In this document: positions 8,360-17,164 of the stretch, piece after piece | How positions within the stretch are numbered: the first letter of the stretch is position 1 | Layout: each line of letters starts with the position of its first letter | Assembly (NCBI GenBank): GCA_038243605.1 | Contig: JBBSQX010000014.1 | Span: 1 to 64,000, forward strand | Direction: 5' to 3' | Source: Terrimesophilobacter sp038243605 | GTDB lineage: Bacteria; Actinomycetota; Actinomycetes; Actinomycetales; Microbacteriaceae | Length of the DNA stretch: 64,000 nucleotides | The notes under the pieces: generated by a model | Told to the model about the DNA's origin: nothing | What the model saw: only the letters and a program-made list of their open reading frames with translations | Database searches by the model: none | Position numbers and translations under genes: made by a program

Positions 8360-9472
8360 TTACCCCACAGAACAGGTTGGCAACGATGCTGCCGGTGCTC
8401 CCGATTCGATTGCCGTGAGCGCTGCGAGCGATTCTGTGAGTGTCGCCACGGGGATTACAGTCAGCCCAGATGGCACATGGCCTCTCACGTCATCGCAATT
8501 CGAGGTGGGGGCGAGAAACCACGTTGCCCCCGAACGCACTGCACCATACATCTTCTGGCGGATGCCACCAATCGCCCCAACCGTTCCGCTGGCGTCGATC
8601 GTGCCGGTGCCTGCGACCATCTCACCGCCGTTCAGCTCCCCCGGCGTCAGTTTGTCGATGATGCCGAGCGCGAACATCTGGCCGCCGCTTGGCCCACCAA
8701 CGTTCTCCAACTGAATTTTCACCTCGAACGGAAATGAGTAATCAATCGAGGGGATGACGCCAACGAGCGGAACACGCGGAGTTTCTTTACTGAGCTTGGG
8801 GAAAACCGAGACAGTCATCGGTTCGTTGTTTCGCAGAATCTCAATCGGCACAGCGTTCCCGGCTCCCACATCGGCGATGATGGCGCGCATCCCCTCGACC
8901 GACACCACGGTTTTACTGTTGACCGCCACAATCACATCGCCGGGCTCGAGGATTCCCTCCGCCGCGGACTCATCGGTGAGTGCCCCAACCGTCACGACCC
9001 GAGGAATGTCGTAGTTCAATTCCGTCAGCGCGGCGGCAATGGCATTCTTCTGGGAGTTCTGCATCATGATACGCCCCTCCTTATTCACCTCTTTTATGGA
9101 GGAACCGGGCGGGTAGACGACATCAACCGGCAGCACTGCCTTGCTGGGGTCAAACCATGCGGTGACAACCTCAAACCAGTTGGGCAGCGATTGGGGGTTG
9201 CCGAGAGCGCTCACTGTGAGCAGATCGAGTGCGCCAGACGTTGGATACGTTTCTTTATCCACAATCTCGATGAGAGGAACGTCGTTTCCCTTTATCACCA
9301 CCGTACCGAGCGTGTTGAAAACGGGCCCTGGCGTCTCGATGACGTACGGAGAGGGCACGAGCGCAAACAGGAACATGGCAAAAATGGTGATGGACACCAT
9401 CCATCCACCAACTCGCACGCCCTTGCGTTGATGAGTGCGCGGCGACTCAACGGAACCATCGAAAAGAACCAC
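8360..9472 (-). CDS. Membrane-anchored PDZ-Lon (YlbL/S16-type) serine protease
   Basis: The protein (370 residues from GTG 9472; the frame is open to TTG 9517) has one N-terminal transmembrane helix, a PDZ domain with the GILEPGDVI loop, and a Lon proteolytic domain. The catalytic Ser is in GPSGGQMFALG and the Lys in the IRQKMYGAV helix, giving the Ser-Lys dyad of family S16. The protease domain is predicted outside the membrane. GTG 9472 is preferred because AAAGG lies about 7 bases upstream. The gene is divergent from the DUF2342 gene and upstream of UPF0182, as in M. tuberculosis Rv3194c. Confidence 0.9.
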   Translation of the reverse strand: MVLFDGSVESPRTHQRKGVRVGGWMVSITIFAMFLFALVPSPYVIETPGPVFNTLGTVVIKGNDVPLIEIVDKETYPTSGALDLLTVSALGNPQSLPNWFEVVTAWFDPSKAVLPVDVVYPPGSSIKEVNKEGRIMMQNSQKNAIAAALTELNYDIPRVVTVGALTDESAAEGILEPGDVIVAVNSKTVVSVEGMRAIIADVGAGNAVPIEILRNNEPMTVSVFPKLSKETPRVPLVGVIPSIDYSFPFEVKIQLENVGGPSGGQMFALGIIDKLTPGELNGGEMVAGTGTIDASGTVGAIGGIRQKMYGAVRSGATWFLAPTSNCDDVRGHVPSGLTVIPVATLTESLAALTAIESGAPAASLPTCSVG

Positions 9473-9576
9473 GTTCAACCTTTCGAGCTCCGTTGTTCGC
9501 CACGGGCGCAGCGCCAAAGTGCAAGCCTAAGTGAAATCTCAGCGGCTCCTCGTGCACAACGGCTAGCGTTGTTTTT

Positions 9577-10962
9577 ATGTCTGACAATTCGGATCGAGAA
9601 GCGGATGAATTTGGTGACCGCAGCCCTGAAGATGAGCTGCGTGACATGCTGCGCGATTTTCTTGCCGGCAATTCCGAGATAGACCCTTCAAAGCTTGCCG
9701 GGGCCGCCGGTCTTGGCAATGACCCCGCTCTCGTCGCCCAGCTTATGAGCCAACTACAAAACGCACTGCAATCCAGTGACGACGGCATCAATTGGGATCT
9801 CGCGCTTGATCAAGCCAAGGCTGTGGCCAACAAAGAACGCGTACCGTCACTGCCCGCTGAACGCGAATCGCTTGAGCAAGCGTTCCATGTCGCCGCATTG
9901 TGGCTCGACGAAGCAACATTCGTTTCTGAACTCAGCAGTACGCCCAAGATCATCAGCCGCACGGAATGGGTTACGGCAACAATGCCGATCTGGACCCAGT
10001 TGGCGGGGCCGGTTGCCACTAGCATCGCCGATGCCCTCACACGAGTGCTGCAAGAACAGTCGCCAGAAGAGATGAGCGAGATGATCGCTGGCGCTAGCAA
10101 GCTCATGCGCAATGTGGGCGGCACCCTTTTCGCTATGCAGCTCGGGCAGGTTGTCGGTCAGCTCTCTACAGAAGTAGTTTCGGGTGGGGATGTCGGTATC
10201 CCGCTCTTGGGTGGCGACGCGAGCAGCGGCGATGAGAACGCACTCCAGGCCGCGATAATTCCGCAGAATGTCATTGAGTTTGGTCGCGGGCTTGACGTGG
10301 ATCCAGAACAAGTGCAGCTCTACTTGGCCGTGCGCGAACTCGCTCACGCCAGACTGTTTCGCCATGCCCGCTGGCTTCGACTTCAGATGCTCACAGCTAT
10401 TTCGGAGATCTCGCAGGGCATCACGATCGACACTGGGCGCCTAGAAGAGCTGACAGAGAACTTCGACCCCGGTAATCCCGAAAGCCTTCAGCGCGCGATG
10501 TCTGCTGGCGAGCTTTTGGCCCCGAAGAACGATCAGCAAAAAGCTGCTCTCGCGCGCTTAGAGACAACTCTCGCCCTCATCGAAGGCTGGGTGGATGTTG
10601 TCACAGCCGATGCCACAAAACGTCTTCCAAAATCTCAGGCTATCGCCGAAACTGTGCGGCGGCGGCGCGCATCTGGCGGGCCGGCAGAGTCGGCATTCTC
10701 GACACTTATCGGGCTCGAGTTGCGCCCCCGCAGGCTGCGCGAAGCAGCAGCCATGTGGCAAAAAATTATGGATGCGGTTGGCGCCGAACGCCGAGACTCC
10801 CTCTGGTCGCACCCGGACCTCGTTCCCTCGGGAGAAGACATCGATGACCCGGAGTCACTGATTGCCCGTGTGTCGAGCGCAGAGCCTGAGCTCGACGACG
10901 TCGACAGAGCGATTGAAGATCTGCTGAACGACGACAGCGAAGATCGGCCAACGGAAGAGTAG
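9577..10962 (+). CDS. DUF2342 zinc-dependent metalloprotease-like protein
   Basis: The 461-residue protein belongs to the DUF2342 / zincin-like family (M. tuberculosis Rv3195-like). The segment ELAHARLFRHARWL (around residue 255) carries the family's conserved histidines, the putative metal site; the classical HExxH is not exact. The N-terminus (about 1-50) is acidic and the last 40 residues are strongly acidic, both likely disordered. No signal peptide is present, so it is probably cytosolic. Its proteolytic activity is only inferred from the family name. It is divergent from the PDZ-Lon gene with about 100 bp between starts. Confidence 0.88.
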   Translation: MSDNSDREADEFGDRSPEDELRDMLRDFLAGNSEIDPSKLAGAAGLGNDPALVAQLMSQLQNALQSSDDGINWDLALDQAKAVANKERVPSLPAERESLEQAFHVAALWLDEATFVSELSSTPKIISRTEWVTATMPIWTQLAGPVATSIADALTRVLQEQSPEEMSEMIAGASKLMRNVGGTLFAMQLGQVVGQLSTEVVSGGDVGIPLLGGDASSGDENALQAAIIPQNVIEFGRGLDVDPEQVQLYLAVRELAHARLFRHARWLRLQMLTAISEISQGITIDTGRLEELTENFDPGNPESLQRAMSAGELLAPKNDQQKAALARLETTLALIEGWVDVVTADATKRLPKSQAIAETVRRRRASGGPAESAFSTLIGLELRPRRLREAAAMWQKIMDAVGAERRDSLWSHPDLVPSGEDIDDPESLIARVSSAEPELDDVDRAIEDLLNDDSEDRPTEE

Positions 10963-11041
10963 CTGCGGCGCTAGCGCTCGTGTCAACCGCGCGGGGCAGT
11001 CTGTGAGTGGACCAGCCCCAAACGCGGCACTGCTGCGGGGC

Positions 11042-11073
11042 TGCACGGGTTCAGGGGTGCACGGGTTCAGGGT
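11042..11073. repeat. 16-bp direct repeat, two copies
   Basis: TGCACGGGTTCAGGGG at 11042 is followed directly by the same 16 bases with one change at the end. The repeat lies in the 168-bp gap between the DUF2342 and ThiF-like genes, which otherwise shows no gene. It looks like replication slippage. Confidence 0.8.
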
Positions 11074-11130
11074 TGCACCGCCTGTGGACGGTTTGCTCGC
11101 CCCGACCTGGCATCCGGGCATCATGTCGTC

Positions 11131-12087
11131 ATGACGCTTACGCTGGACCCGCGACTCCCTCTCCTGTGGCGAACACCAGACAGTCTGCAGTGTGGCGTCG
11201 ACAAACCTCCCGTGGTGTTGCAGGGGGTCTCGACGGCGCACGAGCGAATGCTCGATGCACTCGCTATCGGCCTGACTCCTCAAGGCCTCGCGCTCATCGG
11301 TACAGAGGCCGGCCTCACCGCAGCGCAGGTCGCAGACTTTGAGCGCGCCATTCGCCCAGCGTTGTTGACACCGAAAGTTTCTATCAGCGTCAATGTCGAT
11401 ATCGACGGGTTCGGCCCCACCGCTGACAGGCTCGACTGGCGACTGCGCGAGGCCGGGCTGCTTTCCCGCAGGGCACCCGCGTGCTCAGAGGGTGCTACTG
11501 AGATTCCGCCCGAAAGCCCACCCACCTTCGCCATCATCGTCGGCGAATTCGTTCTGGACCCTGAGCGCCGCGGGCGATGGCTTCGCCGCGACATCCCGCA
11601 CCTGCCCATCGTGTACGGCGACGAGAGCGTTATGATTGGGCCCTTCATTGAGACCGGAACCGGGCCGTGTCTGTACTGCCTCGAGCTTCACCGTAGAGAC
11701 GCAGACCCCGCATGGCCTGCACTCGCCTCTCAGCTGATGGGTACAGTGAGCGCAGCCCAGCAACCGTTTATCGCGAGCGAAGCAGCCACCATCGCCACGC
11801 GGCTCGTGTTGAGCCGGATGCGAAACGGTGCTGCGGCATCCGCAACTTCTCTCACTGTGGACGTCGAAACAGGCGGATGCCGACGCCAGACCTGGCAGGC
11901 ACACCCGGAATGCGCGTGCGCTGGGATTTCGCTTGGCATCACGAACAGCAACGCGAACAGCAACTCAGCGCACGCTGCATCACTCAGCGCTCAATGTCCG
12001 CCAGAAACCGCGAAGGAACATTCTTCGCGGCCCGCTGACCGTGTGACTGAGACCACGAAAGTTGAAGTCGCTGGCGCGCCCGTGTGA
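11131..12087 (+). CDS. ThiF/cyclodehydratase-like protein
   Basis: The 318-residue protein resembles the actinobacterial ThiF-related (TOMM cyclodehydratase-like) proteins that occupy this chromosomal position (M. tuberculosis Rv3196-like). A zinc-type GPCLYCLELHR motif lies near residue 180, and a second cysteine pair (ECACAG) near 255; four such cysteines normally bind zinc. The glycine-rich nucleotide loop of true E1 enzymes is not evident. The last 55 or so residues are low-complexity (N/S/A-rich) and their coding overlaps the 3' end of the convergent UvrD2 gene by 104 bp. There is no peptide precursor gene nearby, so a bacteriocin role is unlikely. Confidence 0.75.
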   Translation: MTLTLDPRLPLLWRTPDSLQCGVDKPPVVLQGVSTAHERMLDALAIGLTPQGLALIGTEAGLTAAQVADFERAIRPALLTPKVSISVNVDIDGFGPTADRLDWRLREAGLLSRRAPACSEGATEIPPESPPTFAIIVGEFVLDPERRGRWLRRDIPHLPIVYGDESVMIGPFIETGTGPCLYCLELHRRDADPAWPALASQLMGTVSAAQQPFIASEAATIATRLVLSRMRNGAAASATSLTVDVETGGCRRQTWQAHPECACAGISLGITNSNANSNSAHAASLSAQCPPETAKEHSSRPADRVTETTKVEVAGAPV

Positions 12088-13702
12088 TTCCCACGTAGAG
12101 CAGGCGGCGCTCTTCATCGATCGCCGATTCAGTGGAAGCGTAGCTAATCGGCATGAGCCCCTCTTGCAGGCCGATAAGAAACACGGCATCCCACTCGAGC
12201 CCTTTTGCCGAGTGCAACGTTGCGAGAGTCACCGCAGACATTGTTGGTTCGTGATGGCTCGATGAGCGTTCCACTAGTTCATCGACGAAATCTTTGAGTC
12301 CAGTACCTCGTGGCTGCTCCTCAGCCAACAGCATGAGCGCATTTAGCGACTCCCACCTCGTGCGCACCGCACCACCGGCCTCTGGCGGATGTTGAGACCA
12401 TCCCAATGAACGCAAAACATCGCTCACCGTCTTAAACAACGCCTCGTCGGTCTTCACGATCGTGGCGCCCTTAAGCATCATGATCGCCTGCTTCACTTCT
12501 GGCAGGTCAAAAAATCTCGCGCCACCTCGCACCTGAAAGGCGATTCCGGCATCATCCAGTGCGGTGCTCATGGACACAGATTGAGCGTTCACCCGGTACA
12601 GCACCGCAATATTTTGCAGCGTCATTCCTGCCTGTACGAGCTCAGCTATGCGCCCCGCGACGGCCCTGGCTTCAGCGGAATCGCTCCTCTGCACCTCGAT
12701 TGTCGGAACCACTCCCGCTCCAGCATTGACCGTCGAGGTCTCACCATTCGAGGCCTCCGTCATCGACGCGGGGTGGGCAGCAACAAGATGAAGCGCCCCC
12801 ATCCGGTCGCGCATAAGGCGGTTAGCGGTATCGATGATGGCGGGTGTGGACCGGTAGTTTCGCTCAAGCTGAACGAGTGTGGCATTCGGGTATCGCCGGG
12901 GGAACCCCAACAGAAAATGGGGGCTCGCGCCAGTGAACGAGTAGATGGTCTGACTCGCATCACCCACAACACACAGGTCCTGCCGCTCACCCAGCCACAG
13001 GTCGAGGAGTCGTTGCTGAAGCGGCGAAACGTCTTGATACTCGTCGACGACGAAGTACCGATACTGTTCTCGAATCTGCTGGGCCACTCTGGGCTCTGCG
13101 TCAATCATCCCCGCGCACGCGAGCAGCACGTCTTCGAAGTCAAGTTGTCGACGTTCGTCTTTCAAGTTTTCGTATGCCTGCTGCAGCGACAGCACTTTCG
13201 CAATATCAAGACCGTGGGGTACCTGGCGGTCGGATGCCGCATATTCGTCGAGCGAAAGGCTCGAAACTTTTCGCCACTCGATCTCTGCCGCAAGATCACG
13301 CAGAGTCGCGGTATCAACTTTGATGCGCAAAGACTCAGCAGCTTGACCCAGCAGGCGGGCTTTGCCCTCGAGAATACGAGGAAAAGTTCCGCCGACAAAC
13401 TGTGGCCAAAAGTAGGCGAGCTGTGAGAGCGCGGCAGCGTGAAACGTTTTACTTGCCACACCCGGCGCGCCCAGACGCCTCAGGCGCCCACGCAACTCGG
13501 ATGCCGCGCGCGTCGTGAACGTAATCGCCAACACTTTCGACTCTGTGAAGGCACCCGTCGCAATGCCGTACGCGACGCGATGGGTAATAGCGCGGGTCTT
13601 ACCTGTTCCGGCACCCGCGAGCACGCGCACGGGGCCGTGAAGCGACTCGGCGACGAGCCGCTGCTCTGGGTCGAGGCCATTGAGCAGGTCTTCCGCACTC
13701 AC
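11984..13702 (-). CDS. uvrD2: UvrD2-like superfamily 1 DNA helicase
   Basis: The 572-residue protein has the SF1A helicase motifs in order: Q motif LDPEQ, Walker A GAGTGKT (about 30-36), Walker B VVDEYQDVS, a RNYRST segment, the late GLEWDAVFLIGLQEG motif and YVGITRARQRL. It unwinds 3'-tailed DNA in repair. Mycobacterial UvrD2 is near 700 residues with a C-terminal HRDC domain; this one stops after motif VI and appears to lack HRDC. GTG 13702 overlaps the nudC stop by 4 bp; ATG 13717 is an in-frame alternative. The order nudC then uvrD2 matches M. tuberculosis Rv3199c-Rv3198c. Confidence 0.88.
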   Translation of the reverse strand: MSAEDLLNGLDPEQRLVAESLHGPVRVLAGAGTGKTRAITHRVAYGIATGAFTESKVLAITFTTRAASELRGRLRRLGAPGVASKTFHAAALSQLAYFWPQFVGGTFPRILEGKARLLGQAAESLRIKVDTATLRDLAAEIEWRKVSSLSLDEYAASDRQVPHGLDIAKVLSLQQAYENLKDERRQLDFEDVLLACAGMIDAEPRVAQQIREQYRYFVVDEYQDVSPLQQRLLDLWLGERQDLCVVGDASQTIYSFTGASPHFLLGFPRRYPNATLVQLERNYRSTPAIIDTANRLMRDRMGALHLVAAHPASMTEASNGETSTVNAGAGVVPTIEVQRSDSAEARAVAGRIAELVQAGMTLQNIAVLYRVNAQSVSMSTALDDAGIAFQVRGGARFFDLPEVKQAIMMLKGATIVKTDEALFKTVSDVLRSLGWSQHPPEAGGAVRTRWESLNALMLLAEEQPRGTGLKDFVDELVERSSSHHEPTMSAVTLATLHSAKGLEWDAVFLIGLQEGLMPISYASTESAIDEERRLLYVGITRARQRLQLSWSQSHGQRAAKNVPSRFLADIER

Positions 13703-14661
13703 TCCGCGCCCAACCATTGGTCGATAATCGCACGCGCTATCGAGGCGGGGCCCGGCAGCACGATATCCATATTGCTTCTCAGCTCGTCGCGCGAGAACCA
13801 GCGCAGGTCGAGAATCTCGCTGCCATCCGGGGTGAGCTCCCATTCCTGATCAGGGTCAGCGAGCGCGCGAAAGCCCAGCATGAGCGAGGCCGGGAATGGC
13901 CACGGCTGCGATCCGAGGTAAGCGGGTTCAATCACCCGAATCCCTGACTCCTCGTAGATTTCTCTCACGACGGCTGCCTCCAACGACTCACCCGGCTCCA
14001 CGAAACCTGCGAGCAGAGAGTATCGATCGTTCTGCCACATCGCGTTCGATCCGAGAAGAAGACGGTCGTGCTCATCAACAACGGCGACAATGATGGCGGG
14101 ATCAGTGCGCGGGAACACTTCAGCAGAGTCGCCCTCTGCCCGCAGCACCCAACCGCCCTGTTCTGGCACGAGCGGCTGCCCGGTGCGCGGAGAGAAGCGA
14201 TGCGACGTGCGCCAGTTCGCGAGCGCGACAGCCTCGACAAGCAGCCCAACATCTCGGTCATCGAGCACGGCGGCCAGGTCCCGAATGCCAACCCACTCGG
14301 CTTCAGGAGCAAGCGCGTGTGCTGCCTCATCGGTCAACTCCACAGCAACAATTGCTGTTCCGACGGGCTCACTGCTGGTCAGAGAAATGGACCTTCCTAA
14401 ATAGCATTCTGAGCGAATGTTCGCGACGATACTCTCTGGCAGTTCAGCCGCGCAGAGAAAACGAAGAGCCATGGTCGCCTCAGGCATGCACAGTGATCGG
14501 CCATCCCACAGAGGCAGAAACTTGGTACCCGGTTCACCGCGAAGCTCGTGAAAGAGCTCCGGGCGGGCCCGCGCGAGGTAGTCGCGGTCTACAGCGCTGC
14601 GCGACAGCGCGGTTTTCAATGGCGAAGACCAGTTACCGGGCCCCGAACTGGTCTTTATCAC
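13699..14661 (-). CDS. nudC: NAD(+)/NADH pyrophosphatase NudC, zinc ribbon lost
   Basis: The 320-residue protein carries a perfect Nudix box, GFVEPGESLEAAV then VREIYEESGI, and the NudC signature SQPWPFPAS 17-20 residues later, which identifies enzymes that hydrolyse NAD(H) and can decap NAD-RNA. The zinc ribbon normally found before the Nudix domain is degenerate: the expected FCPRCG reads FSPRTG, and the second cysteine pair is replaced by RAEGDSAE, so no zinc ligands remain. The GTG start at 14661 is the best candidate (GAGGGA directly before it); the frame stays open to 14883. It is divergent from the phosphotransferase gene and overlaps uvrD2 by 4 bp. Confidence 0.88.
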   Translation of the reverse strand: MIKTSSGPGNWSSPLKTALSRSAVDRDYLARARPELFHELRGEPGTKFLPLWDGRSLCMPEATMALRFLCAAELPESIVANIRSECYLGRSISLTSSEPVGTAIVAVELTDEAAHALAPEAEWVGIRDLAAVLDDRDVGLLVEAVALANWRTSHRFSPRTGQPLVPEQGGWVLRAEGDSAEVFPRTDPAIIVAVVDEHDRLLLGSNAMWQNDRYSLLAGFVEPGESLEAAVVREIYEESGIRVIEPAYLGSQPWPFPASLMLGFRALADPDQEWELTPDGSEILDLRWFSRDELRSNMDIVLPGPASIARAIIDQWLGAE

Positions 14662-14742
14662 TCCCTCATCATTGCAGGAGAGGTGACCGCTAAGTGCGTG
14701 GCGTTGGCCCTCGACCGCGCGCCAACGACCTACCCTGACGAT

Positions 14743-15735
14743 ATGGCCAGATCCCACCTCACTCTTGCCGCGCTCGCAACAGCGGCAGTGCCCGAGCTCA
14801 ATGCGGCAAGTTCTATGACGATCGGAAGCGGGTCTCGAGGCGATTATGAAGCAGCTCTCGTCACCGGTACGGATGGTTCGCACTGGATTATTCGGGTGCC
14901 AAACAACGAGCGCGCTGAAGCTGACCAGTCCGCCGACCTCGTTGCGCTTCGCGCGCTGAGTACCGGAATTCGCAGTCGGCTGCCGTTCGGCGTGTCAGCT
15001 TTTGCTGGTCAGGTGCCGACGGGGGGAACCCGCGCCGTCGTCTACGACTATGTTGATGGTCAACGCATCGCACTGAATGACATCGCGCCAGGCGAAGGAA
15101 TCGCTACGTCCATCGGCCGCGCCATCGCTGCCATTCATTCGTTGCCGACAAGTTTTGTCACGGATGCTGGCCTGCCAGTGCTCAGCCCCGTTGAGCTGCT
15201 GCGTGCGAACCTTGTGATTATGGACCGTGCTTCCGCCACCGGGCTTGTTCCAGGCGCACTGCTCGGCAGGTGGGAGGGTGCCACCGAAGACAGCGCTCTG
15301 TGGCAGTTTGCACCCACCGTGGTCAACGGCGCGCTTTCGGCGGATTCGATCTTGGTCGATGGGAACGAGGTCTCTGGCATTCTCGGTTGGCAGGGCTTGA
15401 GCGTGGCAGATCCGGCAAAGGACCTTTTCTGGCTACTCGGCTCCACCAGAGACGGTGTCGCAGACAGCGCGATCGACGCGTACCAACTCGCACGCGGGTC
15501 GAGCGATCGTCAACTCGCCAGACGCGCACGACTTTACTCGGAACTCGAAATCGCCAAATGGCTCTTGCATGGATCACAGGAACGCTCCACCGAGATCGTC
15601 GACGACGCCGTGGCGATGCTTCACAGCCTCTCCGACAGCGTGCAGAATGATCTCTCTGCAGCGCTGACGGCCACCCCGCACCCCGCGATGGCGGTCAACG
15701 AAGTCAAGGCCATGCTCGACGGTCGCAACGCCTAA
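14743..15735 (+). CDS. Aminoglycoside phosphotransferase-like (APH/choline kinase fold) protein
   Basis: The 330-residue protein has the layout of an APH-fold kinase: a glycine-rich N-lobe (SGSRGDYEAALVTG), a hinge VVYDYVDGQ, then a helical C-lobe with VVNGALSADSILVDGNEVSGILGW, corresponding to the HGDLxxxNxL and IDW motifs. The catalytic HGD is changed to NGA and the IDW Asp to GW, so phosphotransfer may be lost or altered. The ATG at 14743 is supported by homology to the N-lobe; the upstream frame overlaps nudC. A related protein commonly sits beside adnB in this group of actinobacteria; the substrate is unknown, and drug resistance should not be assumed. Confidence 0.7.
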   Translation: MARSHLTLAALATAAVPELNAASSMTIGSGSRGDYEAALVTGTDGSHWIIRVPNNERAEADQSADLVALRALSTGIRSRLPFGVSAFAGQVPTGGTRAVVYDYVDGQRIALNDIAPGEGIATSIGRAIAAIHSLPTSFVTDAGLPVLSPVELLRANLVIMDRASATGLVPGALLGRWEGATEDSALWQFAPTVVNGALSADSILVDGNEVSGILGWQGLSVADPAKDLFWLLGSTRDGVADSAIDAYQLARGSSDRQLARRARLYSELEIAKWLLHGSQERSTEIVDDAVAMLHSLSDSVQNDLSAALTATPHPAMAVNEVKAMLDGRNA

Positions 15736-15747
15736 CTACTGCGCAGA

Positions 15748-17142
15748 TCATCCCAGTTGGCCACGTACCTCGATCGATAACGGGATGATGTGTTTACGTA
15801 ACCTGAATTTCAGGTGAAGTCTTCCCGACCTCGCCAGCAAAATCGCGATCACAATTGCCGCGATCGCTGGCACAACTCCAGAAGCAATCATCGCGGCTTT
15901 AACACCCCATAGCTCGGTGAGCCAGCCCATGAGCGGGCCGCCGATTGCTTGACCGCCAAGAACGACCATGGCGTAGATCGCCATCACGCGGCCACGAATC
16001 ACTCGGTTTGTTGACATCTGCACGATCGATTCCGCTGCCGTGGCAAACAGCAACCGGGTGAATCCGATCGCAGCAAGACACAGTAAAAACACGGAAACAA
16101 CGGGAGCCATGCCGGTGGCAACGATAGCTAGACCAAAGAATCCGGCCGCAAAAACGATCGATCTCAAGCGATAGGCCATTCTGCGGGTCGAGGCGATGGA
16201 GCCGGCGAGGGCACCCAGAGCTGCCGCTGAGCTATAAAGGCCGTAACCCGCAGCACCGGAGTGATAAACATGATCCGCAAAGGCGACGAGCATGACCGGC
16301 AGATTCATGCCAAACGTGGCAACAAACGCCAACATGACGATGGGCCAAAAAATCGTTGGCTTGGAGAGCACGTAACGCAGACCTTCTCGGATTTGCCCCT
16401 TGCCTCGCACGGCAACCATCGACGGCAACAGCTCGGCGGCGCGCATACTCAGGAGCGTGACGATGACGACACACGCGGCGAGACTGTTGGCCGCAATCGA
16501 CCAACCTGCCCCGACAACCGCGATGAGAATTCCACTAATCGCGGGGCCGACGAGACCGCCCAAGTGAAAGATCGATGCGTTGATGCTGATGGCGTTCCCT
16601 AACCGCCGGTGACCTACCATCTCGTTGACGAAGACGGATCGCGCAGGCGAATCGACCACAGCGACGCAGCCCATGATGAGAGCGGTGGCAAAGACTTGCC
16701 ACACCACGACAACGCCCGAAATGGTGAGCACCGCCAAAACGGCGCAGGCTACAGCGTTGGCAGACTGGGTAATCACGAGCAACCGGCGTTTAGGATACCT
16801 GTCGGCAATCACCCCACCGATGGGGCCGAGAAAGAGCATCGGGCCGAACTGCAGCGCAACCGTGACGCCAACGAGAGCAACGCTGCCAGTCAGCTCAAAT
16901 ACGAGCCAGTCGATCGCTATGCGCATAGCCCACGCTGAGGTGTTGGAGATGAGCTGGGAGATCACATACAGCCGATAATTGTGTACCCGCAGGCTCGCAA
17001 AAGTGTCGCGCCAGCGCGGGCGCTCCAATATCACGGGGATGGGTGCGGTCAGCGCATCTTGCCCCAATTGTTCCGGTGTCACCTTGTCAACAATATGGTG
17101 TGATGAACCATTCAGAAGCATTATGAACGCTATTATTATCAT
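15748..17142 (-). CDS. MFS efflux transporter (MFS_3/EntS-like)
   Basis: The roughly 464-residue protein has about 12 transmembrane segments and the MFS loop signature GGVIADRYPKRRLL between TM2 and TM3. Its closest style is the MFS_3 group, which includes EntS and many small-molecule exporters. The likely function is proton-coupled export; the substrate cannot be told. Start choice is uncertain: ATG 17142 leaves only 22 bp to the divergent LysR gene, ATG 17121 leaves 43 bp, and neither has a good ribosome binding site. The tight head-to-head pairing with a LysR regulator argues that this regulator controls it. Confidence 0.88.
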   Translation of the reverse strand: MIIIAFIMLLNGSSHHIVDKVTPEQLGQDALTAPIPVILERPRWRDTFASLRVHNYRLYVISQLISNTSAWAMRIAIDWLVFELTGSVALVGVTVALQFGPMLFLGPIGGVIADRYPKRRLLVITQSANAVACAVLAVLTISGVVVVWQVFATALIMGCVAVVDSPARSVFVNEMVGHRRLGNAISINASIFHLGGLVGPAISGILIAVVGAGWSIAANSLAACVVIVTLLSMRAAELLPSMVAVRGKGQIREGLRYVLSKPTIFWPIVMLAFVATFGMNLPVMLVAFADHVYHSGAAGYGLYSSAAALGALAGSIASTRRMAYRLRSIVFAAGFFGLAIVATGMAPVVSVFLLCLAAIGFTRLLFATAAESIVQMSTNRVIRGRVMAIYAMVVLGGQAIGGPLMGWLTELWGVKAAMIASGVVPAIAAIVIAILLARSGRLHLKFRLRKHIIPLSIEVRGQLG

Positions 17143-17164
17143 TCGTTTCTGTAATACTTAACCG

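Noticed and set aside
11131..12087. Bacteriocin/TOMM biosynthesis locus
   Set aside because: There is no YcaO partner or precursor peptide, and the gene sits in a conserved housekeeping block.
14743..15735. Antibiotic-resistance aminoglycoside kinase
   Set aside because: The catalytic HGD and IDW residues are not intact and the gene belongs to a conserved neighbourhood, so resistance is not supported.
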